Positions 11,281-20,060 of a stretch of DNA of 64,000 nucleotides are shown piece by piece. Source of the DNA: Paenibacillus sp. FSL R10-2782 (GTDB lineage Bacteria > Bacillota > Bacilli > Paenibacillales > Paenibacillaceae). A program made the translations under genes and the position numbers. The stretch covers positions 4,752,501 through 4,816,500 of the forward strand of contig NZ_CP151951.1 in the NCBI RefSeq assembly GCF_038592985.1, written 5' to 3'. The stretch's first letter is position 1; every line of letters begins with the position of its first letter. The notes under the pieces are model-generated. The model did no database searches and was not told the origin of the DNA. It saw only the letters and a list, made by a program, of their open reading frames with translations.

Positions 11281-11838
11281 CTATTCAGCATCAAATGCAT
11301 TAAAATAAACCATACGATTTTTAACCGCCAAGCTATCTCCACCAAGTACGTCTATCAATGCATAAGCAAACGCGTAAGTCGTTGCAGGTCCTCGGCTGGT
11401 AACTACATTACCATCAACTACAACGATATCTTCTTTAAAGACACCAGTGGTTTCTATTTTCTGATCATATCCTACATATGCTGTGAAATTCTTATCTTCC
11501 AATATGCCTGCTTTTCCTAAAGCAATGGGTGCAGCACACATGGCACATACAAATTTACCAGCACGATTCATCTCCTGTAGTAAGTTAATCACTCTGTCGT
11601 CGTCCCGCAGATTTGTAGCTCCTGGTAAACCACCCGGTAATACAATCATATCGTATTGTTTTACATCATCACTGATAATTGCATCCGCTTGGACTACGAT
11701 GTCATGAGAACCGCGAACCCGCTCACCTCCGGTACTAATCATGTGGCACTCTATATTTGCCCGTCTTAAAATGTCCACAATCGTCAAAGCTTCGCCTTCT
11801 TCAAATCCTTCTGCTAACATAACCGCAACTTTACTCAT
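11281..11838 (-). CDS. DJ-1/PfpI family protein, copy B
   Basis: This paralogue of the next gene (185 aa) has the canonical DJ-1/YajL core: GFEEGEA (Glu13-Glu14), CAMCAAP with the predicted nucleophile Cys101 and an extra Cys98, and SRGPATTYAFAY. I chose the ATG at 11838 because it aligns with copy A (MSKVAV / MSKIAV) and has a GGGGA site 8 bases upstream; the frame opens three codons earlier. It is the first gene of the operon, transcribed away from the LysR gene. Role unknown; detoxifying an aglycone or a sugar-derived aldehyde is an inference from context only. Confidence 0.88.
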   Translation of the reverse strand: MSKVAVMLAEGFEEGEALTIVDILRRANIECHMISTGGERVRGSHDIVVQADAIISDDVKQYDMIVLPGGLPGATNLRDDDRVINLLQEMNRAGKFVCAMCAAPIALGKAGILEDKNFTAYVGYDQKIETTGVFKEDIVVVDGNVVTSRGPATTYAFAYALIDVLGGDSLAVKNRMVYFNAFDAE

Positions 11839-12072
11839 GTTCACCATCCCCTACTTATTTTAATGTGTTGACTACTTTACTTTTAACTACTCACAGTTTA
11901 GCATAGATACACGCAACCAAAAATCACATATATATTTCATGTATGTAATAATTAGTTGCAGTTAATACAGATATTTATTACACTTCACCTAGCTTTTTTT
12001 GCAGCATAAATATAACTTTACTCTAGCTACACCCCATGTTAAAATGACACAATTCAAATTACGGAGGATTTT
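11839..12072. promoter_or_regulatory. divergent control region between DJ-1 operon and LysR gene
   Basis: This is A/T-rich. GCAAC and GTTGC form a spaced inverted pair (about 11910-11957) around a CATATATATTTCATGTATG near-palindrome, plausible LysR-regulator binding sites. I could not fix a single convincing -10/-35 pair for either direction. The LysR gene has a GGAGG five bases from its ATG. Confidence 0.4.
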
Positions 12073-13032
12073 ATGGTAAACAATTACAAATATTTTCTTG
12101 TTCTGTCCGAAGAGCTGAATATATCTAGTGCAGCCAAGCGTCTGTTCATCTCTCATCAATGTTTGAGCAAATACATTAAGGGATTGGAAGCAAGATATGG
12201 GGTTTCTTTTTTTGAAAGGAAGCCAAAATTCGCATTAACTCCTGCAGGTAAAACTATGTTGGATACTCTACGTCAAATAGAGCTTTCGGAACAGAATCTA
12301 GAAAATCAACTCGCAGATATAAAAGATGCCAAATCAGGTACCATTCATTTTGGCATTACAGAAGGTCGGTATCCGATCATAGTTCCTAAATTACTAAAAG
12401 AATTTCATAACCTCCATCCTAAAGTTAAATTAAATATTCATCGCACAACCTCGCCACAGATGCAGGAAATGGTACTCAATAATTCCCTTGATTTATTCCT
12501 GTCCGGTGTAAGTAATTTAGTTTCACATAACTTGAAATACGAGATAGTCGTCAATGAGCGTATGTATATTGTCATTTCTGACAACTTACTCAAGCAGTAT
12601 TTCCCAAATGATTACCCACAATGTAAAGAGACTTTTGCCAAAGGTGCCGACTTACGATTATTTCAGCAAATCCCGTTCGTACTTAATAAGGAAAACTTTA
12701 ATTCCCGTATTCTTCTGGATAAACATCTATCAGAACTAGGTGTATCTTTAAATTGCATTAACGAATTGACTCAGCCTGATATACATTACCTCTTATGTGC
12801 AGAAGATTATGCTGCCAGCTTTTGTTTAACCATGTATCTGTCTGGAATCAATCAATTGAATCAGTTTAAAAATGGTTACTCTCACTTAAATGTGTTCCCC
12901 ATTGCAAACTTTACGTCAGTCAATCCTCTTGCTCTGATTTATCATAAAAATAAAAAATTTCCGTCTTATATACAAGATTTGAAAAATATAATCAAGCGAT
13001 TATGTAGTCCGTATTCCACCCCTATTGAGTAA
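12073..13032 (+). CDS. LysR family transcriptional regulator
   Basis: The 319-residue protein has a winged helix-turn-helix at residues 3-62 (the SAAKRLFISHQCLSKYIK recognition region and a FFERK wing) and a LysR substrate-binding domain (about 90-300). It is divergent from the DJ-1/PTS/glycosidase operon and convergent with the MmgE/PrpD gene, so it most likely controls one or both. LysR regulators usually bind T-N11-A palindromes and sense a pathway metabolite; the ligand cannot be read from the sequence. LysR control of a beta-glucoside PTS operon would be unusual, since BglG/LicT antitermination is the norm. Confidence 0.9.
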   Translation: MVNNYKYFLVLSEELNISSAAKRLFISHQCLSKYIKGLEARYGVSFFERKPKFALTPAGKTMLDTLRQIELSEQNLENQLADIKDAKSGTIHFGITEGRYPIIVPKLLKEFHNLHPKVKLNIHRTTSPQMQEMVLNNSLDLFLSGVSNLVSHNLKYEIVVNERMYIVISDNLLKQYFPNDYPQCKETFAKGADLRLFQQIPFVLNKENFNSRILLDKHLSELGVSLNCINELTQPDIHYLLCAEDYAASFCLTMYLSGINQLNQFKNGYSHLNVFPIANFTSVNPLALIYHKNKKFPSYIQDLKNIIKRLCSPYSTPIE

Positions 13033-13033
13033 T

Positions 13034-13080
13034 AAAAAACATCGTAGCGAATGATTGTTAATTCGCCACGATGTTTTTTT
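13034..13080. terminator. bidirectional terminator between LysR gene and MmgE/PrpD gene
   Basis: A long stem AAAAAACATCGT..GCGAAT / ATTCGC..ACGATGTTTTTT with one mismatch and an 8-base loop. It is flanked by A and T runs, so it works for both convergent genes. The MmgE/PrpD stop codon lies in its right edge. Confidence 0.92.
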
Positions 13081-14464
13081 ATAGTCGGAATAACTCGTAG
13101 ATATTATCACTATTCTCAAGATGCTTCAGAAGATCAAATCTTTCATCTTTAGATTTTTCACAAGGGGTTCCTGCAACCAAATGATCAAATTTTAGTTTGA
13201 GCATATCCCATCCAAAAGGAGTTTCCACATCTCCTAAAGGTACTGGGGCCCATCTTTCGTGAGTTTTTCCATCACAAGTTACTAAGATAACTTTAGCTGC
13301 ACAAAAATGTGTAGGATTCTTAGCCAGGTATTCTTCGACTCCATCATCCTTCGTAACTGTAATTTTTTGAACCAATTCTTTAATTTCAGGATCACTGAAA
13401 CTGTTAAATATCAGTTCCTCTGAGTCCATACGACCATATTTTAAAGCTACTGCTGAAGTGAACTGAGTGCTTGCTTGCGCACCAATTGCTGTCTTTGGAT
13501 TCGGATTGGATAGGCGATACACGAATGATGATGTTCTTACATCTATAGATTTAATCATAGCTGGCGTTAAGTCATAGCTCTCTCTAAGGTCTAACATCGC
13601 ATCCAAGACTGCATGGAGTCCCCTCTGACAAGCATGGCGTTTAAAATATATGCTGGTAATTTTAAACTCCTCGCCAAGATTGCTCAATACCTGACTCATG
13701 TCGCAATGACCACTAGTGCCTTTAAACGCTTGAAAAAAACCATATTTCCCTTCAAGTGCAGCATCGGGTCCGGTAAATCCACAGGAAGCAAGTCTTACTG
13801 CCCTCATACCAGTCAATGCACCCCAACCACTACACATGATCTTCCCAGAAGTTCCGTCATTTTGATATTCAATTAATCCTCCCGTAAATAGAGAAGCAAT
13901 CCCCATAGCATCCTTTGTTTTTATAGCATCCGCACCCATCAATTTGGAAACCAACGCCGCTGCCGCAACTGCACCACAAACGCCGGTAGCATCAAAACCT
14001 CTTTCACGATACATAAAGGGATTGATTGCCTCGCCCAAACGAGCATATACATCATAAGCTGCTACAATAGATGCAATCATCTCTTTTCCATCTTTTTTGT
14101 ATAACTGTGCCATACTAAGTAACAGCGGTACCAAGCCTGAACCAGGGTGGCCCATAGCATGTCTATAACCATCATCCAAATCTGCGCAGCGTGCCATCAT
14201 CGAATGTACAAACACAGCAGTATCGGAACCAGTTAAGATTTCTTCTTCTCCTATTAAAGGTACTAAATCTTCATTTTTTACTACAGTATCTGATAATTTT
14301 GCGTACTCCATAATGCGTTCACTTGCTTCGCAGTAGCGACCAAACATCATGTTCCCATATGAGTCGAGTATGGCCTGTTTTCCTACCTCAATTGCTCTTT
14401 GTGATAAATCTGCATATTTAAGATCAGCTACATAATCCGCTAATCTATATATTAAGTAATCCAT
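13079..14464 (-). CDS. MmgE/PrpD family protein
   Basis: The 461-residue protein has the all-helical MmgE/PrpD fold (about residues 5-260) and the smaller alpha/beta domain. The conserved LDDGYRHAMGHPG stretch (about 95-107) matches the DD...HPG active-site region, and a KRHACQRGLHAVLDA segment (about 275-289) matches the family's K-x-x-x-C...H block. Known members include 2-methylcitrate dehydratase, cis-aconitate decarboxylase and iminodisuccinate epimerase. No prpB or prpC is nearby, so methylcitrate-cycle work is not supported. It is convergent with the LysR gene. An exact inverted repeat lies about 80 bases upstream of its start. Confidence 0.88.
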   Translation of the reverse strand: MDYLIYRLADYVADLKYADLSQRAIEVGKQAILDSYGNMMFGRYCEASERIMEYAKLSDTVVKNEDLVPLIGEEEILTGSDTAVFVHSMMARCADLDDGYRHAMGHPGSGLVPLLLSMAQLYKKDGKEMIASIVAAYDVYARLGEAINPFMYRERGFDATGVCGAVAAAALVSKLMGADAIKTKDAMGIASLFTGGLIEYQNDGTSGKIMCSGWGALTGMRAVRLASCGFTGPDAALEGKYGFFQAFKGTSGHCDMSQVLSNLGEEFKITSIYFKRHACQRGLHAVLDAMLDLRESYDLTPAMIKSIDVRTSSFVYRLSNPNPKTAIGAQASTQFTSAVALKYGRMDSEELIFNSFSDPEIKELVQKITVTKDDGVEEYLAKNPTHFCAAKVILVTCDGKTHERWAPVPLGDVETPFGWDMLKLKFDHLVAGTPCEKSKDERFDLLKHLENSDNIYELFRL

Positions 14465-14540
14465 AATATTTTACCTTTCTCATCTCTTTATTCTTCACTA
14501 CGGTTCATTCATTTTCAGTTTGGAACACCATCCAAACCAA

Positions 14541-14559
14541 ATTGTGTACATAACACAAT
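14541..14559. promoter_or_regulatory. candidate operator upstream of the MmgE/PrpD gene
   Basis: ATTGTG and CACAAT form a perfect 6-bp inverted repeat with a 7-base spacer (14541-14559). It lies about 80 bases before the MmgE/PrpD start codon. The size and T-N11-A content suit a LysR-type site, but no equal copy was found near the LysR gene. Confidence 0.4.
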
Positions 14560-15308
14560 ATAAAGTATTGATTACGAGTATATTAACAGATTGCTTTGTA
14601 ATTAAAAGCACATGTTTTTTACAAATATGTAACTTCACATTGCAAACATAGGTCTTATTAACATTGCTTATTATTTTCAATGATCTAAGCTCATAACTTT
14701 TACTGCCTTAAACGCTCTTACGAAGCCGAATCACGATAGATTGTCTGGCTGATATTGCAGTGAGTTTCCCACAAGTGCGGTTCTTCACCAAGGTTAGATT
14801 ACGTTCGCTCACGGGTCTATCGTGCCTGAGAGCCAATGTTTTGACGGTCAGAAGCTCACTCTCATGATAAGGAGGACAAGGTAGTCTGGGTTCTCCCCCG
14901 TTATCTTGGTTAAATTGATGAGTAGTAATTCTCGGGAATCACATGCCGAGCGACAGACAAGCCTCTACAAGCAGCGTAATCTATGGCGGAGCGAATAACA
15001 GCATGAGGAAAAAATATGCGATAAAATGAAATGGAAGAGCGAAGCTATTGATCGAAGCAAGGAATGAAAAAAAATGATTACTTGCTCTTAAAGACCTTTT
15101 TCAAGCAAATGGTTAACATCTATTTTATAATGCCTGAAATAATAATCCCTTACCTTACTTAAAAGTGGCGTACAAATCAAAGGAGGTGGGGATAAACACA
15201 CAAGGGGACAAATAACCTCAATGAACAAACGGTTGCTAAATTTCAAAACACATTGGGCTTTAATTTAAGTGTAGTCAAACATATGGTTGCAGGCCATTTT
15301 TAGACATA
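14560..15308. other. non-coding region with nested inverted repeats, possible structured RNA or decayed mobile element
   Basis: No intact gene is seen in about 750 bases. CACGATAGA (14732-14740) pairs with TCTATCGTG (14816-14824), with GTGAG / CTCAC nested inside. A second hairpin is closed by TGAGAG / CTCTCA (14827 to about 14864), and a third weaker one by CAAGGTA / TATCTTG (about 14876-14909). The stretch 14920-15045 on the minus strand is open for about 40 codons without a start. A strong AAAGGAGGTGGGG (about 15179-15190) has no proper start codon after it; an open frame of 27 codons lies just downstream. This looks like remnants of an element plus possibly an RNA. Confidence 0.4.
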
Positions 15309-15340
15309 AAAAAAGACCCCCAACCAATTGGTTGAGAGCC
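15309..15340 (-). terminator. terminator of rplM-rpsI
   Basis: Read on the minus strand, an 11-bp stem with several G-U pairs (GGCTCTCAACC / GGTTGGGGGTC, loop AATT) is followed by seven T residues. The wobble pairs mean it folds only as minus-strand RNA. It lies 15 bases after rpsI. Confidence 0.85.
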
Positions 15341-15355
15341 TTTGAATGTTGATAA

Positions 15356-15748
15356 TTAACGTTTCGAGAACTGTGGTGCACGACGAGCGGCTTTGAGACC
15401 GTATTTTTTACGTTCTTTCATACGTGGGTCACGAGTCAGGAAGCCTGCTTTTTTCAAAGCTGGACGGAATTCCGGATCTGCTTTCAGCAGAGCACGGGAA
15501 ATACCGTGGCGAATTGCACCTGCTTGACCAGAGATACCACCACCATGAGCGATAACGAGTACGTCATAGCTACCTACTGTTTCAGTCAGGTTCAATGGTT
15601 GTTTTACGATCAGTTTGAGTGTTTCCAAACCGAAATATTCATTAATATCACGCTTGTTGATGACAATGCGTCCTTCACCCGGTACGAGACGAACACGAGC
15701 TACCGAATGTTTACGACGACCTGTCCCATAGTATTGTACTTGTGCCAT
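15356..15748 (-). CDS. rpsI: 30S ribosomal protein S9
   Basis: The 130-residue product has the full S9 fold. The N-terminal [14 protein letters not shown] block and the C-terminal [19 protein letters not shown] tail are intact; the final Lys-Arg reaches the P-site tRNA. It lies 20 bases after rplM, its usual partner, and a minus-strand terminator follows. This is the last conserved gene before the accessory block. Confidence 0.98.
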   Translation of the reverse strand: MAQVQYYGTGRRKHSVARVRLVPGEGRIVINKRDINEYFGLETLKLIVKQPLNLTETVGSYDVLVIAHGGGISGQAGAIRHGISRALLKADPEFRPALKKAGFLTRDPRMKERKKYGLKAARRAPQFSKR

Positions 15749-15768
15749 GAAACTGTCCTCCCTTTTAA

Positions 15769-16206
15769 TTATCCGCGAAGTTCGTAAACTTCAGGTTTTT
15801 GTGCTGCATGTGGATGCTCTGCGCCTTTGTAAGCTTTAAGTCTCAGCTTCATTTTCTCGCCTTGACGAGTTTTAGGAAGCATACCGTGAACAGCCAATTC
15901 CAGCATACGCTCAGGCTTGTTCTTAACCATGTCTTGTGCAACCGTTACTTTCAGACCACCCGAATGCAGGGAGTGACGATAGTATTTTTTGTTCTCCATT
16001 TTCTTACCAGTCAATACGATTTTCTCCGCATTGATTACAACAACAAAATCACCTGTGTCCACATGTGGTGTAAACTGTGGCTTGTGTTTGCCGCGAATCA
16101 ACGCAGCCGCTTCGCTTGCCAAACGACCAAGCGTTTTGCCTTCGGCATCAATGATGTGCCAGTTGCGCTCAACTTCATTTGGCTTGGCAATATACGTAGT
16201 ACGCAT
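15769..16206 (-). CDS. rplM: 50S ribosomal protein L13
   Basis: L13 is an early assembly protein of the large subunit. The product is 145 residues, normal for Bacillales, with the [20 protein letters not shown] start and the GMLPKTRQG motif. The ATG has a clear AAGGAGG. It has its own promoter (16352-16380) and a leader of about 140 bases, and is read with rpsI. Confidence 0.98.
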   Translation of the reverse strand: MRTTYIAKPNEVERNWHIIDAEGKTLGRLASEAAALIRGKHKPQFTPHVDTGDFVVVINAEKIVLTGKKMENKKYYRHSLHSGGLKVTVAQDMVKNKPERMLELAVHGMLPKTRQGEKMKLRLKAYKGAEHPHAAQKPEVYELRG

Positions 16207-16344
16207 AAAAAGTTTCCTCCTTAAGTTCGTTAACAGAAATCATCATTTATCTTCGTTCGTTAAGTTGCTAAAAATTGATGGAATAGATGTTGCTTGAAAG
16301 TGATCATCTTAATTGGGGCTGTGGGAAAGCCATTAAGAAAACAC
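16207..16344 (-). promoter_or_regulatory. long 5' leader of rplM-rpsI (L13-leader type candidate)
   Basis: About 138 bases separate the likely start point from the rplM ATG with no ORF. Firmicutes carry an autoregulatory L13 leader RNA in this place. I infer the identity from position and length; I did not confirm the consensus structure. Confidence 0.5.
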
Positions 16345-16351
16345 AACTTTT

Positions 16352-16380
16352 ATACTACAGGAAAACCATCAATTCTGCAA
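16352..16380 (-). promoter_or_regulatory. sigma-A promoter of rplM-rpsI
   Basis: TTGCAG (16375-16380) and TAGTAT (16352-16357) lie 17 bases apart on the minus strand, just after the truA stop codon region. Confidence 0.65.
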
Positions 16381-16388
16381 GGGTAAAA

Positions 16389-17174
16389 TCAAAGTTTTTT
16401 AATGTTTTCGTCGTACTCCACATTCCAGAGGGTTAAAGCATGTCCAACAGCCGTAGGACCGGCCTTTGAGCGGTTTTTAGCCTCCAAAATGGAAGAAATA
16501 TCATCCGCCGATTTTTTGCCTTCTCCCACTTCCAGCAAAGTGCCCATAATGATCCTGACCATGTGCTGCAAAAAACCGCTGCCAGTAATATACGTATGAA
16601 TAATTCCCTGATCATCCGAACCCGGACGTGAAAAGGAATAGTCTACCGTCATGTAGGCTTCGTAAATAGTGCGGACATGATTCGTTTTCTGGGAACGTCG
16701 GGATGCGAACGATGTATAGTCAAAAGTGCCGACCAAATGGGCCAACCCTGCCTCCATCGCTCGTATATCCAAACTCGTCGGGTGATGTGCCTGTGTACGA
16801 CGGTGAAAGATGTCCGGAAATCGGTTCGCATTAATGCTGTACCGATACGTCTTCCGCTTCGCCATACGGCGTGCATGAAAGGACAACGGCACCTCTTTCG
16901 CATCCGTAACGATAATATCACGAGGCAGCCAGGCATTGAGTGCTAGACACCAGCGCTGTATGGGGATCGGTGATTCAGTATGAAAATTGAATACCTGGCC
17001 ATATGCATGTACACCAGCGTCTGTGCGGCCTGAGCCTGTGATTTTAAGACGTTCGCCCGTCAATGAGTAGATAGCATTTTCAAGATAGTCCTGAATGGTA
17101 TTACCACTGGGCTGCGTCTGAAAGCCATCATAGCGGGTTCCGTCATAGTTCACCTTCATGCACAAATTCCGCAT
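16389..17174 (-). CDS. truA: tRNA pseudouridine synthase A
   Basis: TruA makes pseudouridine at positions 38-40 of the anticodon stem. The 261-residue protein shows the catalytic Asp in GRTDAGVHAYGQV and the RRMAKRKTYRY and FLQHMVR motifs. The open frame runs to 17234, but the ATG at 17174 fits the family start (MRNLCMKVNYDGT) and has AAAGGTG 8 bases upstream. It normally follows the ecfA1-ecfA2-ecfT genes; here it follows rplQ directly, after a terminator. Confidence 0.95.
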   Translation of the reverse strand: MRNLCMKVNYDGTRYDGFQTQPSGNTIQDYLENAIYSLTGERLKITGSGRTDAGVHAYGQVFNFHTESPIPIQRWCLALNAWLPRDIIVTDAKEVPLSFHARRMAKRKTYRYSINANRFPDIFHRRTQAHHPTSLDIRAMEAGLAHLVGTFDYTSFASRRSQKTNHVRTIYEAYMTVDYSFSRPGSDDQGIIHTYITGSGFLQHMVRIIMGTLLEVGEGKKSADDISSILEAKNRSKAGPTAVGHALTLWNVEYDENIKKL

Positions 17175-17265
17175 GTTTCTCACACCTTTGCAGGGGTATT
17201 CACTGGCCTTATAAGGAAAAACCGTACATAACAAAGGAGAAGCCCCTCAAGGACTCCTCCAAGAG

Positions 17266-17309
17266 AAAAAAAGGGTTGTTCAGAATCAAGCTGATTCTGT
17301 CCACCCTTC
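17266..17309 (-). terminator. terminator of the alpha operon after rplQ
   Basis: On the minus strand the arms AAGGGT..CAGAATCA and TGATTCTG..ACCCTT pair around a short loop, followed by a run of seven T residues. It is 17 bases after the rplQ stop. Confidence 0.88.
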
Positions 17310-17325
17310 CCTCATCTTCGCCTGT

Positions 17326-17691
17326 TTACGCGCGGTCAACCAGTTCCAGATATACCATTGGAGCGGCATCGCCACGACGAGGTCCCAATTTCAAGATACG
17401 AGTGTATCCACCTGGACGCTCAGTGTAACGTGTAGCCAATTCGCTAAACAGCTTTTGGATTGCATCCTGCTCACCATCCAAAGTTTCACGGCGAACGAAC
17501 GCAGCCACTTGACGGCGTGCGTGCAGATCTCCTTTTTTCGCTTTAGTGATCAGTTTTTCAGCAATAGAACGAACTTCTTTCGCTTTAGCCTCAGTAGTTT
17601 GGATACGCTCGTACAAGAACAAATCGGTTACCAAATCACGAAACAAAGCTTTACGGGCACTGGAGTTACGGCCCAATTTTTGGTATGCCAT
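17326..17691 (-). CDS. rplQ: 50S ribosomal protein L17
   Basis: The 121-residue product starts [20 protein letters not shown] and carries the family block [10 protein letters not shown] and the C-terminal [14 protein letters not shown]. It lies 34 bases after rpoA and closes the rpsM-rpsK-rpoA-rplQ unit. A strong terminator follows. L17 sits near the peptide exit of the large subunit. Confidence 0.98.
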   Translation of the reverse strand: MAYQKLGRNSSARKALFRDLVTDLFLYERIQTTEAKAKEVRSIAEKLITKAKKGDLHARRQVAAFVRRETLDGEQDAIQKLFSELATRYTERPGGYTRILKLGPRRGDAAPMVYLELVDRA

Positions 17692-17725
17692 GTAGTTTCC
17701 CCTCCTTCACAAAAACGTTGCTATA

Positions 17726-18670
17726 CTATTCTTCCGTACGAAGTCCTAAACCAAGTTCCTCGAGCTTCTCTTGTACTTCTTCCAAAGATTTGCGGCCCAG
17801 GTTGCGAACCTTCATCATATCTTCTTCAGATTTAGTAGTGAGTTCTTGTACCGTATTGATACCAGCACGCTTAAGGCAGTTATATGAACGGACGGAGAGA
17901 TCCAGCTCTTCGATCGTCATTTCAAGAACTTTTTCTTTCTTGTCTTCTTCTTTTTCTACCATAATTTCCGCATCTTTTGCTTCGTCGGTTAGACCTACGA
18001 ACAACATCACATGCTCGGTCAAAATTTTTGCTCCAAGGCTTACTGCTTCCTCAGGGCGAATACTTCCGTCAGTCCAAACCTCAAGTGTCAGCTTGTCGTA
18101 ATTCGTAACCTGGCCGACACGCGTATTTTCAATGCCGTAGTTAACACGTGAAATCGGAGTGTAGATGGAGTCGACGGGAATGACGCCGATCGGCTGGTCA
18201 TCACGTTTATTCCGATCCTGCTTAACGTAACCACGACCGCGATTGGCGAAAATACGCATGTGAAGTCTCGAACCCGGTCCGAGCGTAGCAATGTGAAGAT
18301 CCGGATTAAGAATTTCCACATCACTGTCCGCACGGATATCTCCTGCTGTTACAACTCCTTCGCCTTCCGCATCGATTTCGAGTACCTTCTCTTCATCCGA
18401 GTGGATTTTAAGCGATAAAGCTTTCAGGTTCAGTATGATCTCCGTTACGTCTTCCTTCACACCGGGAACCGTTGCAAATTCGTGCAAAACTCCATCGATC
18501 TGAACCGATGTGACTGCTGCCCCCGGTAACGAGGATAACAGAATACGGCGAAGCGAGTTTCCCAGCGTCGTACCGTACCCGCGTTCCAGCGGTTCTACTA
18601 CGAATTTTCCATAGGTGCCATCATCATTGACGTCTACCGTCTCAATTTTCGGCTTTTCGATTTCTATCAC
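17726..18670 (-). CDS. rpoA: RNA polymerase alpha subunit
   Basis: The 314-residue alpha subunit starts polymerase assembly and contacts UP elements and activators. It has the N-terminal dimerisation domain (about residues 1-230, with the [16 protein letters not shown] signature near 33-48) and the C-terminal DNA-binding domain (about 245-310, [16 protein letters not shown]). The start codon is GTG at 18670 with AAGGAGGG 9 bases upstream. A 135-base gap separates it from rpsK; I saw no clear promoter there. Confidence 0.98.
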   Translation of the reverse strand: MIEIEKPKIETVDVNDDGTYGKFVVEPLERGYGTTLGNSLRRILLSSLPGAAVTSVQIDGVLHEFATVPGVKEDVTEIILNLKALSLKIHSDEEKVLEIDAEGEGVVTAGDIRADSDVEILNPDLHIATLGPGSRLHMRIFANRGRGYVKQDRNKRDDQPIGVIPVDSIYTPISRVNYGIENTRVGQVTNYDKLTLEVWTDGSIRPEEAVSLGAKILTEHVMLFVGLTDEAKDAEIMVEKEEDKKEKVLEMTIEELDLSVRSYNCLKRAGINTVQELTTKSEEDMMKVRNLGRKSLEEVQEKLEELGLGLRTEE

Positions 18671-18805
18671 TGCAATATCCCTCCTTCAAAACGTCGCTCC
18701 TATATGAAACATTCACCTTATCCATAGTCTATCATGCAGTATACCTAAACATCCATTCTTGGCAGTTTGTGCCGGATTTATACTACACGCAGAGGAGAAA
18801 TCTCA

Positions 18806-19201
18806 TTAGACGCGACGACGTTTTGGAGGACGGCATCCGTTATGAGGTACCGGAGTTACGTCTTTAATCAGGTTAACTTCCAGTCCAGCTGCTTGCAAAG
18901 AGCGGATTGCTGCTTCGCGTCCTGCGCCTGGTCCTTTAACCATGACTTCGACAGTCTTCATGCCGTGTTCCATTGCAGCTTTAGCAGCTGTTTCCGCGGC
19001 CATTTGAGCTGCGAATGGAGTAGATTTACGGGAACCACGGAATCCCATGCCGCCTGAGCTGGCCCAAGAGATTGCGTTACCGTGTGGATCTGTGATCGTA
19101 ACGATCGTGTTGTTGAACGTGGAACGGATGTGTGCCACGCCAGTCTCGATATTTTTACGGTCACGGCGTTTTGTACGTACAACTTTTTTCGGTTTAGCCA
19201 T
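18806..19201 (-). CDS. rpsK: 30S ribosomal protein S11
   Basis: S11 lies on the 30S platform near the E site. The 131-residue product has the family block [30 protein letters not shown] and the basic end [11 protein letters not shown], split here only for description. It is the usual length. rpsM ends 20 bases upstream. Confidence 0.98.
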   Translation of the reverse strand: MAKPKKVVRTKRRDRKNIETGVAHIRSTFNNTIVTITDPHGNAISWASSGGMGFRGSRKSTPFAAQMAAETAAKAAMEHGMKTVEVMVKGPGAGREAAIRSLQAAGLEVNLIKDVTPVPHNGCRPPKRRRV

Positions 19202-19220
19202 TGAATGTTATCCTCCCTTC

Positions 19221-19589
19221 TTATTTCTTTTTGTTCGCTACAGTCCGACGAGGACCTTTACGGGTACGAGCATTAGTTTTGGTACGTTGTCCGCGAACAG
19301 GCAATCCACGACGGTGACGAACACCACGGTAGCAGCCAATCTCAGTCAGACGTTTAATATTTAAGGAAATTTCACGACGCAGATCGCCTTCTACTTTAAC
19401 TTCTTTGTCGATCGTTTCACGTAATTTGCTCACTTCATCTTCAGTCAAATCACGAACACGCGTGTTTGCACTGATGCCTGTTTCCTTCAAAATTTTCTGA
19501 GAAGTCGTTTTACCGATTCCGAAAATGTAAGTCAAGGCGATCTCAACGCGTTTGTCACGTGGCAAATCCACACCAGCTATACGAGCCAT
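19221..19589 (-). CDS. rpsM: 30S ribosomal protein S13
   Basis: S13 forms intersubunit bridges in the 30S head. The 122-residue product begins [20 protein letters not shown] and ends with the basic tail that reaches the P-site tRNA ([14 protein letters not shown]). A good ribosome-binding site precedes the ATG. It follows rpmJ by 21 bases. Confidence 0.98.
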   Translation of the reverse strand: MARIAGVDLPRDKRVEIALTYIFGIGKTTSQKILKETGISANTRVRDLTEDEVSKLRETIDKEVKVEGDLRREISLNIKRLTEIGCYRGVRHRRGLPVRGQRTKTNARTRKGPRRTVANKKK

Positions 19590-19610
19590 TTTACGCTACA
19601 CCCCCTTCTA

Positions 19611-19745
<135 letters not shown>

Positions 19746-19842
19746 TTACCCTGGTAAAACTCGCTTCGTGAACATTCACATCGTTTTGCCGAGCAAAACA
19801 AGTTTTTTTTAAATGACGTACGTTTAATTAAACCTGCATGAA

Positions 19843-20058
19843 TTACTTGCGGTACGTAATACGGCCTTTAGTTAAATCGTAAGGCGATAACTGTACAACC
19901 ACCTTGTCGCCTGTCAAAATACGGATAAAGTGCATCCGCAGTTTTCCGGAAACATGTGCAAGAATTTGATGACCGTTCTCCAGCTCTACCTTGAACGTAG
20001 CGTTCGGCAGTGGCTCGATTACCGTACCTTCAACCTCAATGACATCTTCTTTGGCCAA
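19843..20058 (-). CDS. infA: translation initiation factor IF-1
   Basis: IF-1 blocks the A site of the 30S subunit during initiation. The 71-residue OB-fold product starts [11 protein letters not shown] and contains the [13 protein letters not shown] core ([14 protein letters not shown]). The start codon is TTG at 20058 with AAAGGAGA upstream, rather than the usual ATG. Only two bases separate it from the KOW-domain gene upstream, so the two may be translationally linked. Confidence 0.98.
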   Translation of the reverse strand: MAKEDVIEVEGTVIEPLPNATFKVELENGHQILAHVSGKLRMHFIRILTGDKVVVQLSPYDLTKGRITYRK

Positions 20059-20060
20059 AG

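Noticed and set aside
13079..14464. 2-methylcitrate dehydratase (prpD) of a methylcitrate cycle
   Set aside because: No prpB or prpC neighbours; the MmgE/PrpD family covers several reactions, so only the family name is given.
14498..14680. Minus-strand 60-codon frame upstream of the MmgE/PrpD gene
   Set aside because: It is very A/T-rich, lacks a ribosome-binding site, and overlaps the likely promoter and operator.
14700..15060. Retron or group II intron RNA
   Set aside because: Hairpins alone are not enough; no reverse transcriptase is encoded anywhere near.
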